Shown here piece after piece: positions 52,080 to 59,893 of a DNA stretch of 64,000 nucleotides. A model generated the notes under the pieces. That model ran no database searches, was not told the origin of the DNA, and was given only the letters and a program-made list of their open reading frames with translations. Each line of letters opens with the position of its first letter. Position 1 is the first letter of the stretch. The DNA is taken from NCBI RefSeq assembly GCF_002263495.1, contig NZ_CP022753.1, positions 62,001-126,000 on the forward strand, in the 5' to 3' direction. Origin of the DNA: Nocardiopsis gilva YIM 90087 (GTDB lineage: Bacteria; Actinomycetota; Actinomycetes; Streptosporangiales; Streptosporangiaceae). Made by a program: the position numbers and the translations under genes.

Positions 52080-53093
52080 TCAGTTGAGGGCGAAGGCGTC
52101 GAACGCCTTGTTCTTCACGGCGCGCACGTTGTGGGAGGTCAGCGTGCGCTCAGCGCGGGCGGCCGCGTCGGATCCGAGCGCCCCGCTGCGCACCGGGGCG
52201 CGGTGGTCCAGGTACTCGGTGATGGCCTGGTAGCCCGCCCACCGGGTGCCCCGGATCGCCGCGTTGGTGTCGGCGTGGGAGAACAGCGCGCGCAGCTCGG
52301 CCTCACGCCGGTCGCGGTGGGCGCAGGTGCGGGAGGTCTCGTCGGTCTCCCGGGGCCAGAGGTCGCGGACGATGTCCATGAACTGGCCGTCAGCCAGGTC
52401 CTGGTCGATCATCTTCTCGGCCTCGGCCTGGAAGGACTCCAGGTACTTCCAGGTGAGTCCGAGGGACTGGCGGGCCTCCTCGATCCGGCCGGTCGCACCG
52501 GAGGTGTGCCGGATCGTGAACGAGGACCTGTTGTTGCGGAGCGCCGCCGCCTGCGTGTTGCTGCACACCACTCGGATCGGGGTGACGACCAGCCGCATGG
52601 GTGTGGTGCCGTCGTGGCTGTTCATTCCGGCGATGTAGAGGTCGATTTCGTCGGTTCCGGCGATGGTCATGGTCTGGGGGAGCTTCAGCGTCACGAACAC
52701 CTCGCGCCCGTCCCTCAGGCTCCCGGCGGTCTCGAAGTGCGCGCCGGACGCATCGACCAAAGCGTTGAGGAATCCCGCCAGTTCCTCGTTCTGCACGGGG
52801 GTGTAGGCGGTGCCGACGACGCCCAGCACGTCCGGGCGGCCGGTTTCCGGGTGGGTGCGGACGGTGGCGTAGGTGTCGGGGACGTCCAGCGTCGCGTAGC
52901 TGAGGGGACCGGTCGGGACGCTGGTGGCCAGGGGGGCCTTGCGGACGTCCCAGTTGCCGAGCCGGGCGACGGTCATCGCCTGCTCTGCGGTGAACACGTC
53001 GGGGAGGATGGTGCCCAGCTGGTGCCAGGCGTCGGTGCGGGCGGATGCGAACGCGGCGGAACCGTCGCTGAAGGTTTCTATCTGGTGGGCCAT
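52080..53093 (-). CDS. DUF932 phage/plasmid-related protein
   Basis: 337 residues; ATG at 53093 (MAHQIETFSDGSAAFASARTDAWHQLG) fits the family opening (AxxWHxLG). KAPL, LGVVGTAYTPVQNEELAGFLNAL, SLRDGREVFVTLKLP and VVCSNTQAAAL are typical of DUF932, found on phages and plasmids and sometimes called LGT domain proteins. The role is unknown; it is often placed in early or replication-associated regions. It follows the SWIM-like gene and a phage-type promoter. Confidence 0.9.
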   Translation of the reverse strand: MAHQIETFSDGSAAFASARTDAWHQLGTILPDVFTAEQAMTVARLGNWDVRKAPLATSVPTGPLSYATLDVPDTYATVRTHPETGRPDVLGVVGTAYTPVQNEELAGFLNALVDASGAHFETAGSLRDGREVFVTLKLPQTMTIAGTDEIDLYIAGMNSHDGTTPMRLVVTPIRVVCSNTQAAALRNNRSSFTIRHTSGATGRIEEARQSLGLTWKYLESFQAEAEKMIDQDLADGQFMDIVRDLWPRETDETSRTCAHRDRREAELRALFSHADTNAAIRGTRWAGYQAITEYLDHRAPVRSGALGSDAAARAERTLTSHNVRAVKNKAFDAFALN

Positions 53094-53137
53094 GGTGAGG
53101 CCTTTCTGGGGCGGGTAATGGGCCGCCCCTTGGTGGG

Positions 53138-53386
53138 TCAGATCGAGGCGAGGCCGGAGACGACCAGGGCGACGGCGAGCCGGTGGTAGCACCGCAGGCC
53201 CTCACCGAGGACGAACGCTGCGCATCCGCACGACTCAGGGCTCGTGATGTAGGAGCGCTCCCCGTCGGCGGAACGCACCGAGTACACGTCGGCCAGGATC
53301 GGGTGGATACGGCCGGTCGCGATGACCTCCAGAGCCTTGGCCAGCTGATTCACGGTGTAGGGGCGGGCGGTGGGGGTGGCGGTCAT
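53138..53386 (-). CDS. Small protein with SWIM-like zinc motif
   Basis: 82 residues; ATG at 53386 behind GGGAGG. The pattern CGCAAFVLGEGLRCYHRLAVAL resembles the SWIM finger CxC...CxH, here with CGC and CYH, a DNA- or protein-binding zinc module. It is the first gene after the minus-strand promoter at 53411-53438. Confidence 0.65.
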   Translation of the reverse strand: MTATPTARPYTVNQLAKALEVIATGRIHPILADVYSVRSADGERSYITSPESCGCAAFVLGEGLRCYHRLAVALVVSGLASI

Positions 53387-53410
53387 CGGGGGCCTCCCTC
53401 CTTGGGTTGA

Positions 53411-53440
53411 TGACTCTATTATACGCGCTAGCGAGTCATT
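53411..53440 (-). promoter_or_regulatory. Minus-strand promoter with overlapping operator
   Basis: The minus strand has a consensus TATAAT (plus-strand 53418-53423) 32 nt upstream of the SWIM-like gene start, with TTTAAA as a weak -35 at 17 nt. TGACTC...GAGTCA inverted repeats (53411-53416 and 53433-53438) bracket the -10 box and make a likely repressor site. This should drive 53386 down to 51324. Confidence 0.75.
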
Positions 53441-53478
53441 TTTAAAGGAAAATAGGCGCTGATCAGGCAAGACTTCGA

Positions 53479-53745
53479 CTACTCCGCCTTGCGCGGGCGC
53501 CCCCTTGACCGCCGTGACGCCTTGAACCGCTGCACGGTGGACTCGTACCACCACGGCGTCCGCTCGTCATACCGCCCGTCGGGCAACGGCCCCGAACCGC
53601 GCGAGACCATTGACCGCCAGCCACCCGGCGTCATGCCCGCCGCCGCGGCGGCCTCCTTCGTCGTCAGCCGACGCTCATCGGTATCCACAAATGGCACTGT
53701 AGCGCGTTGTTTTTCGCAGTCTCCTGACAGACGAAACCACCGCAT
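53479..53745 (-). CDS. Small HTH DNA-binding protein
   Basis: Up to 88 residues. RLTTKEAAAAAGMTPGGWRSMVSRG is an excisionase/MerR-like helix-turn-helix, followed by WWYESTVQRFKASRRSRGRPRK, an AT-hook-like basic tail. The start is uncertain (ATG 53745 or GTG 53697). Typical of small regulators encoded by actinophages and integrative elements. Confidence 0.7.
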   Translation of the reverse strand: MRWFRLSGDCEKQRATVPFVDTDERRLTTKEAAAAAGMTPGGWRSMVSRGSGPLPDGRYDERTPWWYESTVQRFKASRRSRGRPRKAE

Positions 53746-53777
53746 CTACGCTGGAAAGCCCCAGCCGAGGAGCCCCC

Positions 53778-54107
53778 ATGCGCCTGCTGGTCGCGCTCGC
53801 CGGAGCAGCCCTCCTGGCCGTCCCGGCGTCAGCCGAGATCACCACCCCCGACCTAGAGCCCAAACCCCCGCGGGCTGCCCCGCCGGCACCGTTATCCGAA
53901 CCGCAGACGCGGGATATGCCTGAGGCCGAGCTCACCGCGACGGCGACGGTCACCGAGCCGCAGTATGTTCCGCCGGAGCCTCCCCCGAACCCCGGTGGCT
54001 ACGACCCGGAGTCGATGCCGTCGATCGACGAGCAGATCGCCGAGTGCACCCGGCAGACCGGGCTGCCGCAGGCGTGCGAGGACAAGATCCGCCACGGGAT
54101 TCCGTAG
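53778..54107 (+). CDS. Small secreted proline-rich protein
   Basis: 109 residues with a clear signal peptide (MRLLVALAGAALLAVPASA). The mature part is Pro/Glu/Thr-rich and ends with two Cys in IAECTRQTGLPQACEDK that may pair. It is a lone plus-strand gene within minus-strand phage genes, hence possibly a lysogenic-conversion (moron) gene. A strong terminator follows. Confidence 0.75.
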   Translation: MRLLVALAGAALLAVPASAEITTPDLEPKPPRAAPPAPLSEPQTRDMPEAELTATATVTEPQYVPPEPPPNPGGYDPESMPSIDEQIAECTRQTGLPQACEDKIRHGIP

Positions 54108-54151
54108 GCGTGGGCGGCCATGGAGGGGGATGGCCACCCGCACACAAAGAA

Positions 54152-54185
54152 CGCCCCGCGCTCCCAGCACTGGGAGCGCGGGGCG
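54152..54185. terminator. Strong hairpin terminator
   Basis: CGCCCCGCGCTCCCA and TGGGAGCGCGGGGCG around a 4-nt loop: perfect 15-bp stem between the secreted-protein gene and the convergent lysis module. Confidence 0.8.
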
Positions 54186-54236
54186 CGTCGCGTCGAGGGC
54201 TTCCCCTCCCTCGAACGCGCGTTCGATACTAACAGG

Positions 54237-54473
54237 TCAGGGGCCGTAAACCGGCCTGCCTCGGGTCAGCCCAGCCGACAGCATCAGCCGCCCCACCAGC
54301 GGCGACACGTGTTCCTCGACCAGGCGGGCCACCGCGTAGTAGGTCGCGGTCACCACCACGGTGACGATCTCGGTCATCGCTCCCTCGGGCAGGTCAAGGC
54401 CGATCCGGGCCGCCTGGGCAAGCAGGACACCGACGATGACGGGAACCACGGTGCGAACAATGGACTCGTACAT
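54237..54473 (-). CDS. Putative holin
   Basis: 78 residues. N-terminal hydrophobic helix (SIVRTVVPVIVGVLLAQAA), a second weaker helix (MTEIVTVVVTATYYAVARLVEEH), then a polar C-terminus. It lies directly downstream of the endolysin gene, as holins often do, and would form the membrane lesion that lets the lysin out. Confidence 0.75.
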   Translation of the reverse strand: MYESIVRTVVPVIVGVLLAQAARIGLDLPEGAMTEIVTVVVTATYYAVARLVEEHVSPLVGRLMLSAGLTRGRPVYGP

Positions 54474-54482
54474 GGGATCTCC

Positions 54483-55526
54483 TCACGTGATGGGCTTGGT
54501 CCATAGCAGCGGCCAGGTGCGGGCGCCGACCAAGCCGTCGACGCCGCCCGGGTCGTGGCCCTCGCGGACGGCTTCGGCCTGGAACTGGCGAACCACCGCA
54601 GCGAGCGTGGCGTCGTACCGGTCCTCATGGGCCACCCGCCACCCGCGTTCGCGGAGCCGGTCCCGGATCCGGCGAACGTGCGGCCGGTCCGATGTCCAGA
54701 AGCCGGAGTGGTTCCGCGCATCCCGGGACTCCGGCCCGAACCAGTGACCCGCCGGGAGCGGGAACGCCGGCGCCGACGGCATAGGCGCCGGCGAGTCGTC
54801 CGGATCGTCGGCGAGGCCCATATGCCCGAGGGTCTCCGGACCCGCTATGCCGTCGACCGCCAGGGCGTGGTCGGCCTGGTACTCCCGCACAGTCCGCTCG
54901 GTCTGCGGTCCGAAGTAGCCGTCGACCTCGATGGCATAGCCGCGCAACCTCAGCTCGCGCTGCAGTGCCTCGATCTCCGGGCCGTGCTCGTACCTCTCCA
55001 GAAGCGCGTCGCGATCCTCACGGCGGTACTCCGGCTCGGGTGCCGGCGCGCCGCCGACGTCGGACACATCCCGGTAGTTCTTCGACTTCCACCAGGCGTA
55101 GTTGCTGCTTCCGGGGCAGCTCGTCGAGTTGATGTCTCGGTGGCCCTTGCGCACCAGAGTGCGTCCGGCCCGCCGGCTCGCTTCGTCGTAGAGCTCTACG
55201 ACGGCGGCCTTGGCCGCAGGCGTCATGTTGTCACCGCCGATGAAGCACACCCCGATGCCCTGGACGTTGCGCGGTGCGGCATGCGCGCCGAGAACCGTCC
55301 AGCCGCGGCCCTCATAGATCCGTCCCGTGTGGTCGACCAGGAAGTTGTATCCGATGTCGGCCCAGCCGTTGGAATCCATGTGGAAGTCCTGGATCTGCCG
55401 GGGCGTCTGCGAAGTCGGCCCGGTTGAGTAGTGGAGGGTGAACTCCTCCCGCGACGACCACGCAACATACGAGCGCGATCTGGGAGCGCGGGCTCCCCAC
55501 GCCGAGCGGCTGATGATGCTGACCAT
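54483..55526 (-). CDS. Endolysin: amidase_2 domain with two peptidoglycan-binding domains
   Basis: 347 residues. N-terminal PGRP/amidase_2 domain with zinc ligands His in FTLHYSTG (about 32), His in KGHRDINS (about 138) and Cys in TSCPGS (about 146). Two PG_binding_1 repeats follow: EIEALQRELRLRGYAIEVDGYFGPQTERTVREYQ (seen as VDGYFGPQTERTV) and a second ending VDGLVGARTWPLL. It hydrolyses the MurNAc-L-Ala bond for host lysis. It sits between the holin gene and a small membrane protein gene. Confidence 0.93.
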   Translation of the reverse strand: MVSIISRSAWGARAPRSRSYVAWSSREEFTLHYSTGPTSQTPRQIQDFHMDSNGWADIGYNFLVDHTGRIYEGRGWTVLGAHAAPRNVQGIGVCFIGGDNMTPAAKAAVVELYDEASRRAGRTLVRKGHRDINSTSCPGSSNYAWWKSKNYRDVSDVGGAPAPEPEYRREDRDALLERYEHGPEIEALQRELRLRGYAIEVDGYFGPQTERTVREYQADHALAVDGIAGPETLGHMGLADDPDDSPAPMPSAPAFPLPAGHWFGPESRDARNHSGFWTSDRPHVRRIRDRLRERGWRVAHEDRYDATLAAVVRQFQAEAVREGHDPGGVDGLVGARTWPLLWTKPIT

Positions 55527-55538
55527 GGTGCCTCCCGG

Positions 55539-55778
55539 TCAGGTGAGTGCGGTGACCAGGCCGACGATGCCGCCGACCACCACGACGATCAGCGAGACGA
55601 CCCCGATCGCGTAGGTCCGCAAGGTCTTGAGGTCCTCCGTGGTGACGCAGGCGGCGAGACGCTCGTAGAGGTCGCGGATCCGGGATTCGTGGTCGGCCTG
55701 GCGGTTGATGACGACGTCCAGCTTCGTGGAGATGGCTACGAGCAGGTCCCGCATCTCGTCGCGCTCGGACTCGGTCAT
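55539..55778 (-). CDS. Small phage membrane protein (coiled coil plus TM)
   Basis: 79 residues. An N-terminal acidic/coiled-coil part (ESERDEMRDLLVAISTKLD) is followed by one C-terminal transmembrane helix (YAIGVVSLIVVVVGGIVGLV). The layout resembles XhlA-like or second-holin/pinholin proteins. It lies next to the endolysin gene, so a lysis role is likely. Confidence 0.75.
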   Translation of the reverse strand: MTESERDEMRDLLVAISTKLDVVINRQADHESRIRDLYERLAACVTTEDLKTLRTYAIGVVSLIVVVVGGIVGLVTALT

Positions 55779-55787
55779 AGCGGCCCC

Positions 55788-56258
55788 CTATGCGAAGATG
55801 GCGAGCTTGAACTGCGCGTAAGTCACGGCGACGTCGTGAGAGGCGTTGTGCGCGACAGCGATCGCCAGCGGCGTCCCCACCCGCGCGTACATGAGGTGGC
55901 TGAAGGCCCAGTACTGTCCACCAGGGCTCGGGGCCCGGTGCTCCGAGCGGGTGGAGTCGTGGCCGGTCGATAGGTTCAGCGGGTCGCGGATGATCCGGAA
56001 CCGGAACTCTGTGTAGTCCCCGGGCTCGAGGTGAACGACGCCCTCGACGATCGACCAGCCGTCCACCGCCGGCCAGATCAGGGCTGACCGGTCATCGGGG
56101 AACTCGCTGACGACGCCGTCCGGCTGCTCTGCCGGGTGCATGTCGTGCCCGTCATAGGACTCGACGTCGCCGTACGGGAGTCGGATGAGCTGGTAGCCGC
56201 CGGAGGGGCCAATGGGCTGGTCGTCATCGACCGCGAGGGAACAGGCGTAGACGGACAT
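55788..56258 (-). CDS. Phage structural protein of unknown role
   Basis: 156 residues, beta-rich, no transmembrane segment. QPIGPSGGYQLIRLPYGDVESYDG and VHLEPGDYTEFRFRI suggest a small beta-sandwich. The ATG overlaps the stop of the preceding gene by 1 nt. Position between tail genes and lysis genes suggests a tail-tip or fibre-associated protein. Confidence 0.7.
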   Translation of the reverse strand: MSVYACSLAVDDDQPIGPSGGYQLIRLPYGDVESYDGHDMHPAEQPDGVVSEFPDDRSALIWPAVDGWSIVEGVVHLEPGDYTEFRFRIIRDPLNLSTGHDSTRSEHRAPSPGGQYWAFSHLMYARVGTPLAIAVAHNASHDVAVTYAQFKLAIFA

Positions 56259-56905
56259 CAGGCATCACTTTCTACGTAGGTCGTCTCGTACAGCATGTTG
56301 ATAGTGAGAAATCCGCCGTCTTCGAAAACGGGCTCAGCGACGCTATCCGTCCAGTTGTCGAGGTCGCCATCCGTGTCCGAGATGTCCCACCGGATTCGGT
56401 CAATTTTGTCTCCCGACCCTCCGGCCAGGATGAGCGCCACACCATGCCGAGACCGCACGTCACCCGAGTCCTCAGCCCCCACTACAGTGCCAATCCAGCG
56501 CGTCCCGGTTTCCGCGGGAAGATTCGCCGGAAGGTCGAATGAATAGGTGCCGCTGCCCATATTTGTAGTGCTTCCGCGCGCCCACGAGATGCGCACCCAC
56601 ACCATGCGCCCCGGGAGCCGCCGGTAGCGGCCGATCAGTGTCCCGTTCCCAATGGATGGGTTCGTGGTGTCTGCCGTCCACGTTGGCGTGTAGGTCTTGA
56701 AATCCCCGTGGTAGACGAGGGTTTCCCAGATGGTTCCCGTATAGATCAGAAGCGTTTGGGTATCCGTCTCGTAGATCATTTGACCTTCGACAGGTGAGGA
56801 TGGCCTCGTCGAGGAGGTGACAACCGCGATCACCTGTTTCGCAAGGTACGCATTGACGTCAGCGGCTCTCCACAACTCGCCGACGGCCCACGTTTTAAAA
56901 CCCAC
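56258..56905 (-). CDS. Phage tail-fibre-like protein
   Basis: 215 residues. The opening GFKTWAVGELWRAADVNAYLAKQVIAVVTSS is common in actinophage minor tail/fibre proteins, followed by GQMIYETDTQTLLIYTGTIWE, a motif of distal tail or fibre subunits. The rest is beta-rich. It probably contributes to receptor binding at the tail tip. Confidence 0.75.
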   Translation of the reverse strand: MGFKTWAVGELWRAADVNAYLAKQVIAVVTSSTRPSSPVEGQMIYETDTQTLLIYTGTIWETLVYHGDFKTYTPTWTADTTNPSIGNGTLIGRYRRLPGRMVWVRISWARGSTTNMGSGTYSFDLPANLPAETGTRWIGTVVGAEDSGDVRSRHGVALILAGGSGDKIDRIRWDISDTDGDLDNWTDSVAEPVFEDGGFLTINMLYETTYVESDA

Positions 56906-56917
56906 GTCCGCCCCTTC

Positions 56918-59890
56918 TCAGTACCCCAGCGCGTTTTCGTCAAGCACGCCCAAAATTGGATCGTCAAGCACGAGGAACGCCCCCTTCGTCGCCGACTGCA
57001 GTGAGAACACAGTCCGCCACGAGCCCGGAACTATCTCGTGCTGAACCCCGCGCACGAACACGTCCCGCTCGATTAAGCTGCCGCCGCCCGGCGGACGTCG
57101 ACGGATACGAATCCGGTCCCCGATTTCGAGCCCAAGCGCGAGCGGCATCAGTCGTCCGGGATCGCGGAGCGGGTCGATCGCGAGCTGCTCGAACCTCAGC
57201 TCCGGCTCGCTGCTCTGGTAGAGGACGAACTCCGCGTAGTGCCCAGCGGTCGTGTCGTCCTCCACGAGGAGCCCTGACGTCGAGTAGGTCCGCGTGAGGT
57301 ACGCGGACTGAGACTCGGTGTCTGTCGCGACCTGCTCGGCACCGCCCTCCCTGGTGATTCGCACCTCGTTCGCGAGGGTCGCGTCGTCGCTGCTGATGAT
57401 GACCTCGCGGTACCGCAGCTCCGGGTCGCGATCCCCGAAGATCGCCTTGGGGTGCACGCTCCGCGTCTCCGTGTAGAGCGCCCCGCGGTTGCGGAACACG
57501 ACCTTTCCGGCCGCGTTGACGTACAGCTCGCCGATCTCGGTCTCAGCCACCGACCGGAGCAGCGACAGGGCGTCCGAGCCGAACGACGTTTCTTGCAGCG
57601 TCGTGTCGCCGGTCGCGATGTCCCGATCCCCGTCCGGCCACTCGATCGCGTCGAGGATGCGGACGATGCGCGCCCCGGAATCCTCGCTCCCGCCAACGGG
57701 TGAGGTAGCTTCCGCGAGCTGCCGGTTGCCGAAGACCTTGAACGCATCGCTGAACTGGACGCTCGCGGTGGACTCGTTCGGGTCTGACCACGCCACGTCC
57801 CACTGATCAGCGAATCCGCGGGCGAGGTCATAGACCTTCTCGTTCGGCTTGAAGTCCTCCGGGATCGACCCGGCGACGCACTGCACGGCGTCGACGTAGG
57901 CCACGATGGTCCCGGCCGGAATGGTGCCGTCAGTCCAGATGCTGACCTGCGCGTCGTACAGCACCCGGCCGTCGTTGATGGCGCCGGTCAGGGACACGCG
58001 CTCCCACGCGTCCGCCTGCGACGGTTTGCCGACGAAAGTCGAGTCGATCGCGTTCCCGCTGAGGTCGCCGGACCCGCCCACGATGGCAATATCGCTGACT
58101 TGGTCGTATGTCTCACCCGGGATATAGACGTAGGCGCTGATGGTGACCGTGTCGCCATCGCCCACCTGCCCGCCTTCGAATCCATCCGGGTACTGGGTGG
58201 CACAGTTGTGCGCCTCGAATGCGTTGCTGCCCGTGCGGGTGATCGCGAGTGCGTACGTCCCGAACTTCGGTACGACGTCCGTCGACGCGGCCAATGAGGT
58301 CTCGTTGTTCGACGTCCATCCGTCAGTGCTGGCGCCCTCAAAGCTGGGGTTCACCACCATGTTCGACGTCGAGCCCCACCGTGCGCGGAGCCGCATCTCC
58401 CGCATGGGCGTCACCTGGCTCCGGCCACCGACGACGTACGGCCCTGCGAGGTGGGTCGGGTCGAATCGTCTGTCGCGGTTGTCCAGGACCAGGCTCGCCG
58501 TGCCCGCGTCATAGGTCACGATCGGGCTGCTGACGCGGTCCGCGCCGCGGTTCGTGTTCGCTGACCTCACCCACTGGGAGACGTCGCTGAAAGCGGTCTC
58601 ACCAGCCAACGTGTTCTGGCCGAGGATGCCCCGGTCCGGGTCGTCGAGGTGAAGGGCAAGCGGGTCCTGAGCTGCGCTGGTGAAGCTGGCCTCCGCGATG
58701 AGCGCCGGCAGATTCGCGAGCCCACCCTGAACCCCAATGGCCTCCGCGTTCGGCGCGGGCGGCGGCGCCTCCGTCCCCGCCTGGTACTCGACCAGTGCCC
58801 AGACGGCGCTGACCCGCCGGGTCAGCGCCTCTTCGGTCACCGTGCCGTAGCCGATTTGGATGCTCTGCAGATCCGTCGGAGTCCAGGCGACGGCCGTGTC
58901 CGGACTGGTGTAGCTGGTCAGCGAGTAGACGCTGGGAAAGCTGTCGTCGTGGGTCACCCACCCGTCAAGGCGAGCTTGAACGGTTGTCCCGACAGTGACC
59001 GCGCCCGCCGGCGACTTGAGCCTCAGTGCGAGGTCGCGGGTGCCCTCGAATGAGTGAGCGCCGATGCGCGCCCCGACTTGGATGAGCGTGATTGTGTCGG
59101 TGGACAGGATCGCGGAGTCATAGTCCACCGCATGTTCGTCGTGCCGCTGACCTGTCGCATTCCAGTAGGCGTAGGTCTGGATATCGTCCGGCGGGACGTC
59201 GTCGACCACCTGCCACGAGTCCTCTGACCCGAAGTGGTACGTCCCGTTGATCGCGTTGTGCCACTGGTGGGCGTCCCCGGCCGCATCCGGCCGAAGGTGC
59301 ACGATCCGCCCCTCGCCGGGCCATGACGTCTGGTCACTGCCTGAGTCATCGTTGACGGCGATGTCGTCGAGGTACAGGTCGACCGTGCACGGGGTGATCG
59401 CGCCGAAGCGGAATGAGGTGCTGTTCTCTCCGAGGCTGATCACGCCGTCCGTCGCGAACTCGACGCCGTCGAGGCGCGCGGAGCTTCCGTTCCCCAGGCT
59501 CCGGACCTCGAGCTCGACCCGGTGCCAGGCGCCGACGGTCAACGCGCTCGAGTCCGAGCCCTCTTGGGTCTCGCCGTCGAGCAGCTGCAGCGTCCCCGCC
59601 GTCGTCAGCCTGATCCCGGCCGTGACCGCGTTAGCCTGGTCGACCACCTGAATCACATCGACGTCGACACTCGGCAGGGTCGACACGAGTAGGTACGCCC
59701 GCACATACCACGGCGACGTGTCGCTCGCCGCGACCTGGTGTTGGATGTAGGCGACGTCGGCCGTCGGCGAGCACCGCAGCGACGCTTCGCCTGACCGGGC
59801 GAGGTCCGTGCTGATCGTCGGGGACCCGCCCGTGCCGTCCCATTCAGCGGGCGACCGCAGCTCGAACCCGCACGACCAGACGCGCGCCAT
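56918..59890 (-). CDS. Large minor tail protein with N-terminal jelly-roll-like domain
   Basis: 990 residues. The N-terminal ~200 residues (WSCGFELRSPAEWDG, GIRLTTAGTLQLLDGETQ, WHRVELEVRSLGNGSSARLDGVEF, DLYLDDIAVND) have a concanavalin-like sandwich pattern suited to sugar binding. A middle region contains VRSANTNRGADR and LVLDNRDRRFDPTHLAGPY, typical of siphophage tail proteins, plus a second sandwich-like domain. The C-terminus (EIGDRIRIRRRPPGG ... GSWRTVFSLQ) is typical of actinophage tail-tip proteins. It lies just downstream of the tape-measure gene. Confidence 0.82.
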   Translation of the reverse strand: MARVWSCGFELRSPAEWDGTGGSPTISTDLARSGEASLRCSPTADVAYIQHQVAASDTSPWYVRAYLLVSTLPSVDVDVIQVVDQANAVTAGIRLTTAGTLQLLDGETQEGSDSSALTVGAWHRVELEVRSLGNGSSARLDGVEFATDGVISLGENSTSFRFGAITPCTVDLYLDDIAVNDDSGSDQTSWPGEGRIVHLRPDAAGDAHQWHNAINGTYHFGSEDSWQVVDDVPPDDIQTYAYWNATGQRHDEHAVDYDSAILSTDTITLIQVGARIGAHSFEGTRDLALRLKSPAGAVTVGTTVQARLDGWVTHDDSFPSVYSLTSYTSPDTAVAWTPTDLQSIQIGYGTVTEEALTRRVSAVWALVEYQAGTEAPPPAPNAEAIGVQGGLANLPALIAEASFTSAAQDPLALHLDDPDRGILGQNTLAGETAFSDVSQWVRSANTNRGADRVSSPIVTYDAGTASLVLDNRDRRFDPTHLAGPYVVGGRSQVTPMREMRLRARWGSTSNMVVNPSFEGASTDGWTSNNETSLAASTDVVPKFGTYALAITRTGSNAFEAHNCATQYPDGFEGGQVGDGDTVTISAYVYIPGETYDQVSDIAIVGGSGDLSGNAIDSTFVGKPSQADAWERVSLTGAINDGRVLYDAQVSIWTDGTIPAGTIVAYVDAVQCVAGSIPEDFKPNEKVYDLARGFADQWDVAWSDPNESTASVQFSDAFKVFGNRQLAEATSPVGGSEDSGARIVRILDAIEWPDGDRDIATGDTTLQETSFGSDALSLLRSVAETEIGELYVNAAGKVVFRNRGALYTETRSVHPKAIFGDRDPELRYREVIISSDDATLANEVRITREGGAEQVATDTESQSAYLTRTYSTSGLLVEDDTTAGHYAEFVLYQSSEPELRFEQLAIDPLRDPGRLMPLALGLEIGDRIRIRRRPPGGGSLIERDVFVRGVQHEIVPGSWRTVFSLQSATKGAFLVLDDPILGVLDENALGY

Positions 59891-59893
59891 GTG

